Made by a program: the position numbers and the translations under genes | The notes under the pieces: generated by a model | What the model was told of the DNA's origin: nothing | The model's input: the letters and a program-made list of their open reading frames with translations, nothing else | Database searches by the model: none | Assembly (NCBI GenBank): GCA_028554795.2 | Contig: CM068825.1 | Span: 160,949,398 to 161,013,397, forward strand | DNA: 64,000 bases | DNA from: Sinohyriopsis cumingii | Taxonomy: Eukaryota; Mollusca; Bivalvia; Unionida; Unionidae | Direction of reading: 5' to 3' | Shown here: positions 26,619 through 37,184 of the stretch, one piece after another | Numbering within the stretch: the first letter of the stretch is position 1 | Layout: every line of letters starts with the position of its first letter

Positions 26619-26929
26619 GGTGTGGTGCTGGCAATACAAAACAGAGTACAACAATGTGAGTATTTATATTATCAGTGCAAAACAGTGTCATAACAATATT
26701 AATAAACATATTGCAAAAGGTAAATGGTGAATATATTTAACTCCATAATGTACAGGATCAGTTAAACTTTAGGACGTACGTATTAAAAGTTCTGTAAGTT
26801 TTTATTTTGCATCAGAAATTACTTTAACGTATGTATAATATTTGTATTTACCACATTTTTGTAAATTCTTCATAGAACGAGGTAAAAATAAATTCCACGT
26901 TAGCAGCGTTAAAAACTAATGTATTCACC

Positions 26930-27134
26930 CAGAGGCGTAGCTGGGGGTGGGTGGGCAGGGGGGTACATATGTCGCCGGGCGCCAAGGTACAGGGGCGCCA
27001 AAATGAGGCTTACAACGTTACATTATAATAAGTAAACAAGGGTAATATTCGAAAATGTGATTAAACGGGGAAGGGGCTGGGGCGCCAATTTTATAGTTCG
27101 TCCCCGGGCGCAAAATATCATAGCTACGCCTCTG
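26930..27134. mobile_element. hAT-type MITE, 205 bp
   Basis: Perfect 13-bp terminal inverted repeats, CAGAGGCGTAGCT at 26930 and AGCTACGCCTCTG ending at 27134, are flanked by an 8-bp target duplication (TATTCACC at 26922-26929, TATTCATC at 27135-27142, 7 of 8 matching). The interior is GC-rich and non-coding. TIR sequence and 8-bp duplication are diagnostic of the hAT superfamily. Confidence 0.9.
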
Positions 27135-27139
27135 TATTC

Positions 27140-29226
27140 ATCGTTAATGATTATCCATCTAATGTTGACGAGGTAGATGATTACTCTGGATATGTGCCAG
27201 ACTCTTTATTGTTTCGTCTAATTAATATATTGACCTATATTGCTACTGTGTTTTGGTATACTGTTCGAACGACACTTTCATGATGATGTCATATGTATGC
27301 AAACTTACACCTGTATCCGTTTGTTGCATAATATACGAAAAAGCGCGATAATGCATGTCATTTTCTTTAAACTTTTGTAGCGTTTTTTGACTATAAGAAA
27401 GAACAAGATATAGTCCAGTTCATGTTTTAGGAACATATTTACAATTTTATTGTTACCATTGTATGTTGTTTGCATTTTTGATGACAACACACATGGAAAC
27501 TTAACGGAAAAAAATGTTTCAAGAATATGATGTTATACGTTTTGTGATTCTTCTTATGTGTTTATGACATTTGTTAAAAATATATAAAATAAGTCTTCAC
27601 CTGGTAGTGAGTTCATTCTTTTATGTTCATGACATTTACTGTAAAATATAAAAATAAACTTCACCTGATCTTGCGTTCACTCTTTTATTTGTATGTTTTA
27701 GTTCCCTCTAGACTAATACATTTTTAAAAGTCTTCTAATGAAAGGAATTTTAAAACAGTCTTTTGTTGAATCACAGTAATATAATTCCAGGTTTGAATTG
27801 ACTATAAGTTCCAGTGAATGTCTCTATCCAAGAATTTTATCAGAGCACTTTTGTATTTCCAGAGAAAATAATCACCTGAATTCAATAATTTGAAGAAATA
27901 AAATTCAGGCCAAAATTACTGGTCACAACACATAACATAACTTGGTGAACTAAGACTAAGAGCAAGAATGAAATAATCCTCTCCGTTACTGAATTATATA
28001 ATTCTCTACTTGACTCCAGGTCACAATAAGCATTTTCTAAAAATAAACCATTACCTAATGGAAAATAACCTTCTAGAATGATCCTGATATTTAAAAAATG
28101 AATTTCATAACCTGGATTACACTCAAGAAATTCCAAAACCTAGACCCAAATAAATTTACTTCTTCTATCAATAATGATCATGATATTAAGTCCATAACAG
28201 ACAGAATAATTTAGCTATGTTTAAGTCTTTTACACAGAATAAAATAAAAAATGTCAATCAGGTCAAGCAGAAATGAACTCAGTTTTGGACAGGATCAAGT
28301 TCAGTATACAATGCTACATTACAATAGCATGTAATGAAATAAAAAGGATAAAAAAGCTTAGAAACAGTTAAATATACATAACACATCTGCAGACTGACAT
28401 TAACAGAAGAACATGTGAAATACGAACCCAAAATAGGAACCTATAAAATAAGAATACAAAATAAGAATGAAATCAATTGTTAAGTTCACACCTTATATAC
28501 AAGCATGCAGCGCTAAACCACATGTTCTCTCCTACTCACCACGTGACGTCTAGCAAAAATACCCATATCGTAAAATAACCCACACGACCGATTCATCCAA
28601 TGGGTAATATTTTAATTCTTTTAAGAACCAACTTGATCAACATGTCCAATGGGAAAGAACCCCAAACTAGTAAATGAATTTGTTATTAATATCTAAACAA
28701 CTAAGTAAACACCTATTTAGAGATCCTATGCCATCTACATGCACTCTTAATATCTAAAAACAGAATCCATTCCCGTGTAAAAAATAAACTCTGAAATATC
28801 TTCTTTGCGAATAATAACTATAATTTACAGTCATGAACAAGACAATTACAAAACAATATAGATATACATAACACTTTAATCTCACTCATTTGAGATCACG
28901 TTGGTCACATAGTTTTTTTTTAGATAGAAAGAACAAATAATTTACGGCATTTCATTTAATTCTTGCTCAGACGATTCACGTTTCAGTTTCTGCATGTGTT
29001 CGAGAATTATTTGCATCAATATTGCACAGTTCGATAACCAATAACATTTTAAATGGTCCTTGTGTGCAAAAGTTCCCAATATAATTTCAATCAACAAAAC
29101 AATTAACACAGACAACATCATTTTTCAACGCTGGATCTCCGATCATTATTCCTGCATGATGTCACCAAATTCAACAGGTCAGTTTAGCTGGAGTGGCAGC
29201 GGAACTATATACATGGATTTCGATAG
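27140..29226. other. Unassigned, with a two-copy repeat and an LTR-like minus-strand TATA box
   Basis: Two copies of a unit of about 68 bp lie at 27553-27685 (shared TTATG-TCATGACATTT-GT, CTTCACCTG). Near 28484-28495 the minus strand has TTGTATATAAGG with CATTGG words 100-150 bp upstream, the promoter layout also seen in the LTR-A copies, but I could not find matching termini. Confidence 0.4.
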
Positions 29227-29400
29227 GACTGTTTACAACATTTCCGCCAGAATGTGTCGATCCGACCCTGGACATTCACCAAAGATGACGTATTGGATAT
29301 GGCTGAAAAATGCGGTATTCCGTTTGTTGGTTATTTGTCTGAAGGAATAGTTACTGGATGCAAATATTGTACAAAATATAGAGGTCTTGATGAGATTTGA
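29227..29400 (+). pseudogene. Coding-like fragment, unrecognised or distant RNA-ligase-like
   Basis: A 57-codon frame between in-frame stops contains RPWTFTKDDVLDMAEKCGIP followed by FVGYLSEG. The pattern W-T-F-DDV--A---GIPFV-x-L-EG resembles the segment of RNA-ligase domains where DEV--LA---G-P-VP-LYEG occurs, but this is a resemblance from memory over about 25 residues. A donor-like AACAG/GTCAGT precedes it at about 29177 in a different frame. It may be a decayed insertion or chance. Confidence 0.25.
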
Positions 29401-30190
29401 TGATATATGTCGGCACTGATTTGCATTCATATCGATCATGTGCAATTCATATTTCCCAGATTGAATGTTTTTTTGACCGGATATTTATTTTATTTGATTT
29501 GGAAAATTGCTGAAATTGGATAACATATATCAGTTGACAGTGCATCATTTGTTGAATTTCGTATCAGACGCGTATATTAATTCATATAGGTTGACATTTA
29601 AACCATGCTTGTGCTACTGTGGGGCGGATGATTCATTTCTCGTGGTAGCAGTATTAATCTTCCATCCCACAGAGGAACCAATATGGTTTAAATGCCAGCC
29701 TGCAGGAATTAATAAATTAATTAGTCATTAATATAAAGATGACACTCTGCATTACAACATGCTAATGGGCGTTTCTCTACGTAGACTCGGTATGTTCGTG
29801 TTTGGCAGCGTTATGGCTTTTCTTGGTTTTCCCACAGATCAAGCCTTTGGAGAAGCAACACCGTGTGCTGTGTTAAGGTTTTGTAAATGATATTATAATT
29901 ACGGACTTGGAATCTTTCGATACTGAAGAAAGATTTCACCTGAAGCAATTAACAAAACGGTATCACCCTATGAAGACATAGGATGGACCATTTGTCCCTT
30001 CAAAATAGCAACGGATTGCAAAGGAATGCCTAGATCATCAACATTAAAGTATTAGATCATATACAATATAATTTTTAGCTGGTTGAATGGATAATATATC
30101 AAATGTTACACAACATGGTTCCACAACAATTAAAGGTTTAATTTTAGGTCAGCAAGGATATCGCAAAGATGAAAACATAATACGAATCCA

Positions 30191-30440
30191 GCAGGGTATT
30201 TCAGATTCAATTGTTAGAATGCTCTATGCAACAGTGTATTGCAGACTCAGTTGTTAGAATACGCTATGCATTAGTGTATTACAGGCCAAAAAACGCTTTG
30301 CAGCAATATATTTCAGACTGAAATATTCTAATACACTTTGCAGCAATATAATTTAGATTAATTTGTTAAACTACACTATGCAGCAGTGTATTTGAGATTA
30401 ATTTGTTAAACTACACTATGCAGCAGTGTATTTGAGATTC
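30191..30440. repeat. Degenerate minisatellite of about 40 bp, about 6 copies
   Basis: Units of 40-46 bp share TTGTTARAMTACRCTATGCA and CAGTGTATTTSAGA. The last two copies (from about 30356) are identical 40-mers; the first ones are diverged. Confidence 0.85.
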
Positions 30441-30449
30441 AATGAAACA

Positions 30450-31620
30450 TTACGCTAATCAGGTGCTGATGCTGCCATGTTTTATTACCAAGTGATATTG
30501 TGATGAAAATGGGTAACATAGTATGTTATAATAATAATTTATATTACAATTACCATATATTACCAATTTGTCAATTCTTTTAATTAACAATTACACGAAT
30601 TCCTGAATGAATTGAAAGATAACTATGTACCAAGAAATGGAAATATATATAAAAAAAATTATATATTCTTTTATCTCTTAGGTTTCGAGTGCCAATTTTG
30701 ATATTAAATGTCTGATTGTCTGCTTGCATGCGCATTAATTTATAAATAAAAAATGAAAACAAGCACCTAGTTACGTTAGAAAGCTAATAGTTATGTCTAC
30801 TATTTGGGATATTTGTAACTTGAAAATAAAGTGAAGGTTACTTGGACAAATTGAACAAGAATTTGAACAAAAAAGCAGATAAAATAAATAAAATATATTG
30901 TGGCTATTGAGAGACGTAAAGGCATAGACCCAGGAGACTTATATGATTCTATATTGTTAAGCTAATGCATTTATTACTTGGTATCTAGCACAGTTGTTGC
31001 TATAGGAACAGCTGCTACCTATTTTCCTTTTCTTAAAATAGAAGAATTAATGACGGTGGAACCTATCCTCCAAAGAGTCAGATAAAATAAATCCATTTCC
31101 AGAAATGTTGCATTAGTGCTAAATAAACATGAGTAATTAAAATAAAAATGTGTAAATTGATAATCTGCAAAGGAAAAGAGCAAACTAAATAATAGTTAAC
31201 CATGCAACATTAAAGAAAACTGCAGCTCTTAATTAACAAAATTTTAAAAGTGTAAAGTCTATTACATATTACAATTACAGCGTGACGAGTTGCAGTATGA
31301 ATTAAACGATGAGAAGAAAGAAAGCGATAAACACATTAAAACACTAGTTAATGTCTTGAAGCTGGCGTGATAAGTTGGGAGCAGTGCTAACAGCTGTCAG
31401 TAATTGTCTTTCGCAATTAGAAAGGAAGAATTGCCTTAACGAAATCATGAAAATGATAGACGACTAAATGCATAAGATAGAACGTTTGAATTTAAGTAGT
31501 CTATTTAAAGATTATCAACATCTGATTGAAGCGAAAATACATAAATAAAAGATGTCAATTAACAGGACTTAGGTATTCTCATAGATAAATATATGCTGTA
31601 ATATTATGTAGCAGAAGTAT
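30450..31620. other. Unassigned AT-rich sequence
   Basis: Nothing recognised. Confidence 0.5.
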
Positions 31621-31627
31621 CGAACAA

Positions 31628-31929
31628 ATGGTTAGAGCGTCCGCCTCGGAAGCGGGAGGTCGTGGGTTCGATCCCCGACCGAGTCATACCAAAGACTTAC
31701 AAAACTGGTACTAACAGCTACCTCGGTTGGCGCTCAGTATTAAGAGGTTAGTGTTAGGACTGGTCGGCCTGGTGTCAGGATAATCTGACTGGTGGGACAT
31801 CATGCTACGTGTCTGCGGCATGATGCCCCAGTGCTAGACATCACTATAAACTGCCACACTGCAGACATCGTAGCGATATGACTGAAAAAATTGTTAAAGC
31901 TACGTTAAAAATCCTAATCACACACACGT

Positions 31930-31961
<32 letters not shown>

Positions 31962-31969
31962 ACACAGAT
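31628..31969 (+). mobile_element. tRNA-derived SINE with (CA)n tail
   Basis: The head is tRNA-like: GGTTAGAGCG (A-box 3' part), an anticodon arm CCGC-CTCGGAA-GCGG whose loop would read CGG, and a perfect B-box GGTTCGATCC at 31665-31674. About 10-15 nt of the tRNA 5' end are lost or mutated. The body contains GTTGGCGCTCAGTATTAAG and GACTGGTCGGCCTGGTGTCA, then a TGACTGAAAAAATTGTTAAA tail ending in (CA)n. I recall this body and tail from SINEs widespread in molluscs. It is well preserved and so relatively young. Internal pol III promoter expected; mobilisation would need a LINE. Confidence 0.85.
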
Positions 31970-32079
31970 AAATTAATGAGTTAAGTATTCTATTCAAAGA
32001 GATAAGTTTAAAAATTCTAACAGTAAAGTTAATACAAATCAATAGCTTCTTTGTAAGGTAAAACTTTAAAATATTATGA

Positions 32080-32410
32080 TTTAGTAACTCTCAACAATGA
32101 AGGAGCTGATGGAATAAAAACTTCAGTAATTCTCCAAAAAACTATCTAACAGATTTAAAACGTTTAGTAACTCTCAACAATTAACAGTCGCATGGAATTA
32201 AAACTTTAGGAACCTTCAACAATGAACAGTCTGATGGAATGAAAACTTTACTACACTCAACAATTAACAGTCGGATGGAATTAAAACTTTAGGAGCCTTC
32301 AACAATGAACAGTCTGATGGAATAAAATTTTTAGTAGCACTCAACAATGAACAGTCTGATGGAATAAAATTTTTAGTAGCACTCAACAATGAACCGTCGG
32401 ATAGAATAAA
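32080..32410. repeat. Minisatellite of about 42 bp, about 7 copies
   Basis: The consensus contains TTTAGTAGCACTCAACAATG then AACAGTCTGATGGAATAAAA. Units are 42-57 bp; the 3' copies are the most alike. Confidence 0.88.
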
Positions 32411-32481
32411 ACAAGTTCTAACAGATAGTTGATCATGCTAATAAATGGATGAATGATTATAACACCATTAGAGACATCAGC

Positions 32482-33212
32482 TATTATAATAAAAGTCACA
32501 AAAGTCTTGTACAAATTCAACACCGATTATTTCAGTAATAGGTGTCATTTTAAGTGGCAAGTATTCATTTCGTTTGGATTCCTGTACATCCATATTCCTT
32601 TGGGATGTTATTATTCAGATGCCCGAAAATTGCATACAGCAAAATCAATGTTGAAGGACGCATACATATTTAGACGAAATGAACTTAAATGCGTGATCCA
32701 GTACATTCCGGATTGATTGTCGCGCGCTGTGATGTCACAATGTGGCAAGCATTCACTTCGTTTGGATTCTCGTACATCCATATTCCTTTGGAAGGTTATT
32801 ATTTAGATGCCATATAGTTGTATACGGCAATATCAGTGTTAAAGGACTCATACATACTCGAAAAAAAAAAGAATCTAAATGCGTGATCCAGTACAATCAG
32901 CATTGAATGTCGCGCGCTGTTATGTCACAATGGAAGCTTTTCATATTGATAAAAGAATTCGTACCACCATATATTTTGACGATTCTACTAGACGTGCTCT
33001 TTTCTTCACTCAAGTTTAGTACATGGTCACTATTGTAAAAGACTATAGCAATTGACAATGTTCGTCGGGAAATTTCGTGATAACATTGAAGGTGCAGAGC
33101 ATCCAATAATCAAGACTGAATATACTTTGGTTAAAGAAAATAAGTGTTAAAAGAAAAACTTATATTTAATTTGAAATGAGTAAATGCTTATATATGACCA
33201 GTATGGCTTGGC
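32482..33212 (+). mobile_element. TIR transposon family, copy 2, with internal duplication
   Basis: Aligns with the copies at 14194, 33592 and 52955. An internal segment of about 190 bp is tandemly duplicated: 32555-32742 and 32743-32932 both start TGGCAAG-ATTCA and both end in the family core TCGCGCGCTG-KATGTCACAATG. The second unit continues into the normal 3' half (GACGTGCTCTTTTCTT at 32992). The outermost ends are degenerate (AAAAGTCAC left, ATATATGACCAGTATGG right). Confidence 0.75.
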
Positions 33213-33370
33213 TATTTACATGGATTCGATCACTTTTTCCTGAATACATTGTATACTAAAATTTAAGAAATAACAACTTGCAATGTACCACTTAAATAAA
33301 CAAATCTTGTCATATTCAATACCTATGAACTTAAACATAAAAGTGTACATACTATTTTTTTTTAAATTGA

Positions 33371-33373
<3 letters not shown>

Positions 33374-33441
<68 letters not shown>
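33374..33441. repeat. (AT)n tract
   Basis: About 34 AT units between two TIR-transposon copies; creates a spurious YIYIYI frame. Confidence 0.97.
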
Positions 33442-33444
<3 letters not shown>

Positions 33445-33591
33445 GTAATAAAGTATTCACATATAGATGGGAAATTTGGTAAAGAGATAAATAGCTTGAC
33501 TATCAGATTGTTTTAGAAAAAGAGCAATAAAAGCGTGATTGAGAAGAAATCATTATTTTATATTTTACAGCTGCACTAAATCAATTACAGT

Positions 33592-35084
33592 TATAGTAAA
33601 AGTCATACGGGTCATGTAGGTATTCAACATCGTTTATTTCAATAATCGGTGTAATGTTTTAGAATTCGATTCTACATACCTTTAAATGGGAAGTATTCAC
33701 TTTATTTGTGTTATGTATATTTGATTTAATTTAATTGTTTGTAAGTTTTAAAATCTTTTTATTTTTAATTTCATTACATGTCAAAGTAATGTAATTTTCT
33801 TTACTAGGAATTTGATATTTTTCCAGAAATTAGTAGACCTGACTGTTAGTCGTAAACACAGAACTTTGTATCTTTTGCTGACCTAGGTCCTGAACTAGAT
33901 TGAGAATCAAGTAAACCACTTCTTTTTTGTAATCCATTCTTAATGTGTGAATGATAATAGTGAAATAGAGGCTGACTGGGATTACTTGTCATTAGATCTA
34001 AATACTTCTACGCCGTTCTCGAAATTCTGGAGAGTTGACCCTCATCGGGGAATCTGTTTTGCGTCTCAAGTTACCGTATAACCTTTGTCTATAGAGAAAT
34101 TAGTCGGTCGGGCTTCTAAACGCTGGGACGCAAAGGTGTTCGTTTTGTTGTGAAAATTTGGAGTTATATTTTAATTTGTATTCAGATTATTTGGATTCTA
34201 AAAGATTAATTCTTTTTCCTGGAAATAACTGAGTGCTTATACAGAATTCGTGATCAAAGACATTTATTTAAATTTTAATTGGAAATTCAAACACCGGAAT
34301 AGTATTGTCGGTGGAATAACAAACAACCGTAGACGCTACAGCACCATACTGACTATGGTATACGTCACCGCCTTCCATTTTGGATTTTTGGTCGGGTCTC
34401 AGTTGAATTCATTAGAACGTTTCATTACTAGGACTTCTAAAATTTAATTCGTGGATTATTCTTGGATTATGTTTGGATTTCATTCTTGATTCTAAACACC
34501 GTAAGTTCTTAGTTTTTCATTTTTACAGTGTTTTTCCAGGGTAATAAATTATTTGTTAAATTTTTCAAAGCTTGTTGTTTGCACTTTTTCTTTGTTACTG
34601 AGAATTAGAGTCTAACCATGTAACCTAAGATTGGGGTCTACATACATCCATATTCACTTGGAAGGTCAGTTTTTTCACGTCCCTTAGAAGTACTTTTGAC
34701 AAAATCAATGTTGAAGTACTTGGACATTTTTATGCGAGATAACTTGCAGGAGAAGTCTGGTGTAATCGTGATTCAACATTGCGCGCTGTGATGTCATAAC
34801 GAAAGCTACGCATGTTGATAAACAAATTCATACTACCCTACATTATAACGATTAGAACCGACGTGCTCTTTTCTTGACCCAGTTTAGTACCTAGCCACCA
34901 TTGTAAAATTCCATAGGATCAACACTTTTCGTCTGGAAGTTTATTGATAACAGCAGAGGTGCAGAAATATAATAATCAGGATTTAATAGACTTTGGTTAG
35001 GCAAAATTAGTACTACATTTTAAAACAGGAATTTACATTTCCATTAAAATCAGCAAATGCGCATGCATAATCTGATTGACATTT
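33592..35084 (+). mobile_element. TIR transposon family, copy 3, split by a solo LTR
   Basis: The left part (33592-33708) starts TATAGTAAAAGTCATACGGG and matches the first 120 bp of copy 4. The right part (34626-35084) resumes with CTACATACATCCATATTCAC and continues through the family core (GCGCGCTGTGATGTCATAAC, 34781-34800) to GCGCATGCATAA. The two parts join where the other copies read TTTGGATT--TACATCCATATTCC. Everything between is LTR-B sequence. The transposon is therefore older than that LTR insertion. Confidence 0.78.
33709..34625 (+). mobile_element. Solo LTR, family LTR-B, nested in a TIR transposon
   Basis: Starts TGTTATGTATAT and ends CCATGTAACC. It aligns with 49080-49994 through shared blocks such as GATATTTTTCCAGA, AAAAGATTAATTCTTTTT, ATTTAATTCGTGGATTATTC and AATAAATTATTTRTKAAATT (polyadenylation signal). 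No internal retrotransposon region follows, so it is a solo LTR. The flanks TTTG and TAAG are in the right place for a 4-bp target duplication but now differ at two positions. Confidence 0.75.
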
Positions 35085-35390
35085 ATTATAAACAGTATTC
35101 ATGATGACAGCATACAAAATTTCCATTATTATTTGGCTGAAGCAGCATTACAAACTGGATAAGCAACAATATGTTTAAGTTGTTTGGTCCTCATAAATCA
35201 GGAGAAGAGCGGATAAGACACGATAATAATGTACTTGAGAGAACGGCAGACAAACACCTGAGTTTGATGAAAATAGAGCAAACAATGATTATTTAAATGA
35301 AAGATTTTGATAACATGCTTTGGTTATTCATTATTTATATACTCCGGATGAAAGTTTTTTTCCCATTTTCTTAAACTGATCATTAAACCA

Positions 35391-35742
35391 CTTGTATATT
35401 TCTATCACAGTTGTATATTTCTATCGACTTGTATATCGACTTGTATATTTCTATCGACTTGTATATTTCTATCGACTTGTATATTTCTATCGCAGTTGCA
35501 TATTTCTATCGACTTGTATATTTCTATCGCAGTTGTATATTTCTATCGACTTGTATATTTCTATCGCAGTTGTATATTTCTATCGACTTGTATATTTCTA
35601 TCGACTTGTATATCGACTTGTATATTTCTATCGACTTGTATATTTCTATCGACTTGTATATCGACTTGTATATTTCTATCGCAGTTGTATATTTCTATCG
35701 ACTTGTATATTTCTATCGACTTGTATATTTCTATCGCAGTTG
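35391..35742. repeat. 18/19/12-bp three-type minisatellite, about 20 units
   Basis: Unit types are A GACTTGTATATTTCTATC (18), B GCAGTTGTATATTTCTATC (19) and C GACTTGTATATC (12). Read from the left the order is approximately A B C A A A B A B A B A C A A C A B A A B. B and C are always followed by A. Three plus-strand frames of about 95-117 codons are side effects. Confidence 0.93.
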
Positions 35743-35878
35743 TAATCTGCGCTAATATTCATGGTGGCTATAAACTCTTTTGAGTAGGGAGGGCACATAA
35801 GAAGGTTTGATACATCCTGGAATAAGTATCACTAAATTTAACAAAACAAAGATGGTCACATAAAGAAAATATATAAAC

Positions 35879-36249
35879 AGGAAAACACCACAGTGTGTTA
35901 AGCATCCTAATCCCAAACATCATTCTAATAAACAGGAAAACACCATAGAAAGGAAGTTAAGCATCATAATGCAACGTATTGAATTTAGCAGGAGAACACC
36001 TTAGGGTGTTAATCATTCCAATCAATCACATCATTGTAATAAACAAGAAAACACCACAGGGTGTTAAGCATCCTCATCCAACGCGTTATTGTAATGAGCA
36101 GGAAATAAACACAGGGTGTTAAGCATTCTAATCCAACACATTATTGAAATGAGCAGGAAATAAACACAGGGTGTTAAGCATTCTAATCCAACATATTATT
36201 GAAATGAGCAGCAAAACACCACAGGTTAGTAAGCATCATAATCGAACAG
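35879..36249. repeat. 55-bp minisatellite, about 7 copies
   Basis: The unit contains AGGAAAACACCACAGGGTGT then TAAGCATYCTAATCCAACAC and ATTATTGWAATGAGC. Copies 5 and 6 are almost identical. Confidence 0.92.
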
Positions 36250-36639
36250 TAAGCACACTCCAAGTAGTATGAAATATAAATAGCATTTAAAACCTATATT
36301 AACCATGTTAGGACCAAATCTTTGAATTGTACACGGTAGTTATTTCGTATCGTTCCATGTACAGATGAAAGTAGTTGCAGTTAAGTAGGTTATATACAAT
36401 CTTGGAAGAAAACTGACAAAAGCCAAATCATTGCGTACTGTAGTGATGATATTTTCAAGCTAAACGATTAAAACAGTTTCATTAGGTTAGGAAACGTAGG
36501 TTGGCAGTAGCTACCGATAGGATAAAGCATGGTATAGCAAGTCAAAACGGAGAAATGTGACATCGAAGAAAGTTTTGATTCAACTCGATTTTCAGATCCT
36601 GACAGCTCATTATGCGTTTTATAATTTTTTCTTCCTCAG

Positions 36640-37076
36640 GATTAGAGATTCACAATTGCAATGGAAAAGAGATCTGAAGTGGCAGAAGATGCAAACGAAG
36701 ATTATGAAATGGAGAAGATTTGTCTCCAGTACAATACGACTACTTCTGATCTAACAGCTAGTTATGTAAGTACATAATGGAATTCTTTCTTTTATGATTA
36801 TGATATATAAGAAAGAGAATTGTTTAAAAAGCGGCTTAACCTTAAATGTGATAATTGATTCACCAATAATGAATTTAAATACGTTTTAATATGAAGAGAG
36901 CAAGCCAAATCCTGGCTGAAAGGATAACCTGACATGTTTTCTTCACATAGGGTCAGCAATTTATGGAAGTAACTCAATATTTCTTACATAATACTTGCAT
37001 CTTTGTGCCCATTGTGTTGATGTTAATTTGCATGCGGTGTATTCCATGGAATTCGAAGGTGTTTAGTAAATACTAG
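36640..37076 (+). CDS. Candidate two-exon small single-pass membrane protein
   Basis: Exon 1 (36640-36765) follows a strong acceptor (TAATTTTTTCTTCCTCAG), has 21 nt of leader, then ATG at 36661 and 35 open codons (MEKRSEVAEDANEDYEMEK start), and ends TAT/GTAAGTAC. The intron of 185 nt ends TTTTCTTCACATAG. Exon 2 (36951-37076) continues in phase 0 for 41 codons to TAG at 37074. Total 76 residues: an acidic N-terminus, an N-glycosylation-type NTT, and one hydrophobic segment CIFVPIVLMLICMRCIPW (residues 51-68) followed by a short basic tail. Two good introns (one upstream) plus phase agreement are the evidence; no family is recognised. At least one 5' non-coding exon should exist upstream. Small regulin-like or cortexin-like membrane proteins have a similar plan, but I claim no homology. 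Confidence 0.5.
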
Positions 37077-37153
37077 CAAAATCAGTGGCACACAATACCT
37101 GATCAGTAATGCCATCGCAATGGGCACAAAGATAACTCCCTCAAACAAGTATC
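36994..37153. repeat. Inverted repeat overlapping the membrane-segment exon
   Basis: ATCTTTGTGCCCATTG at 36999-37014 is matched in reverse complement by CAATGGGCACAAAGAT at 37118-37133. An outer ATACTTG (36991-36997) and CAAGTAT (37146-37152) also pair, with an unequal spacer. Beyond the perfect core the arms align without gaps at only about half of the nucleotide positions, yet both read I-F-V-P-I then L, C and P in the same frame on opposite strands. Confidence 0.7.
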
Positions 37154-37184
37154 TTCATGGACAAACTGGAAGTTAGACTCTAAG

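Noticed and set aside
26401-26709. 102-codon minus ORF with CVCVCV run
   Set aside because: Driven by the (AC)n microsatellite; the acceptor-like site inside it leads to a stop within 15 codons.
33283-33516. ORF with YIYIYI run
   Set aside because: Translation of an (AT)n tract.
35392-35783. Three overlapping ORFs of about 95-117 codons
   Set aside because: Produced by the 18/19/12-bp array, which has no stop codon in several frames.
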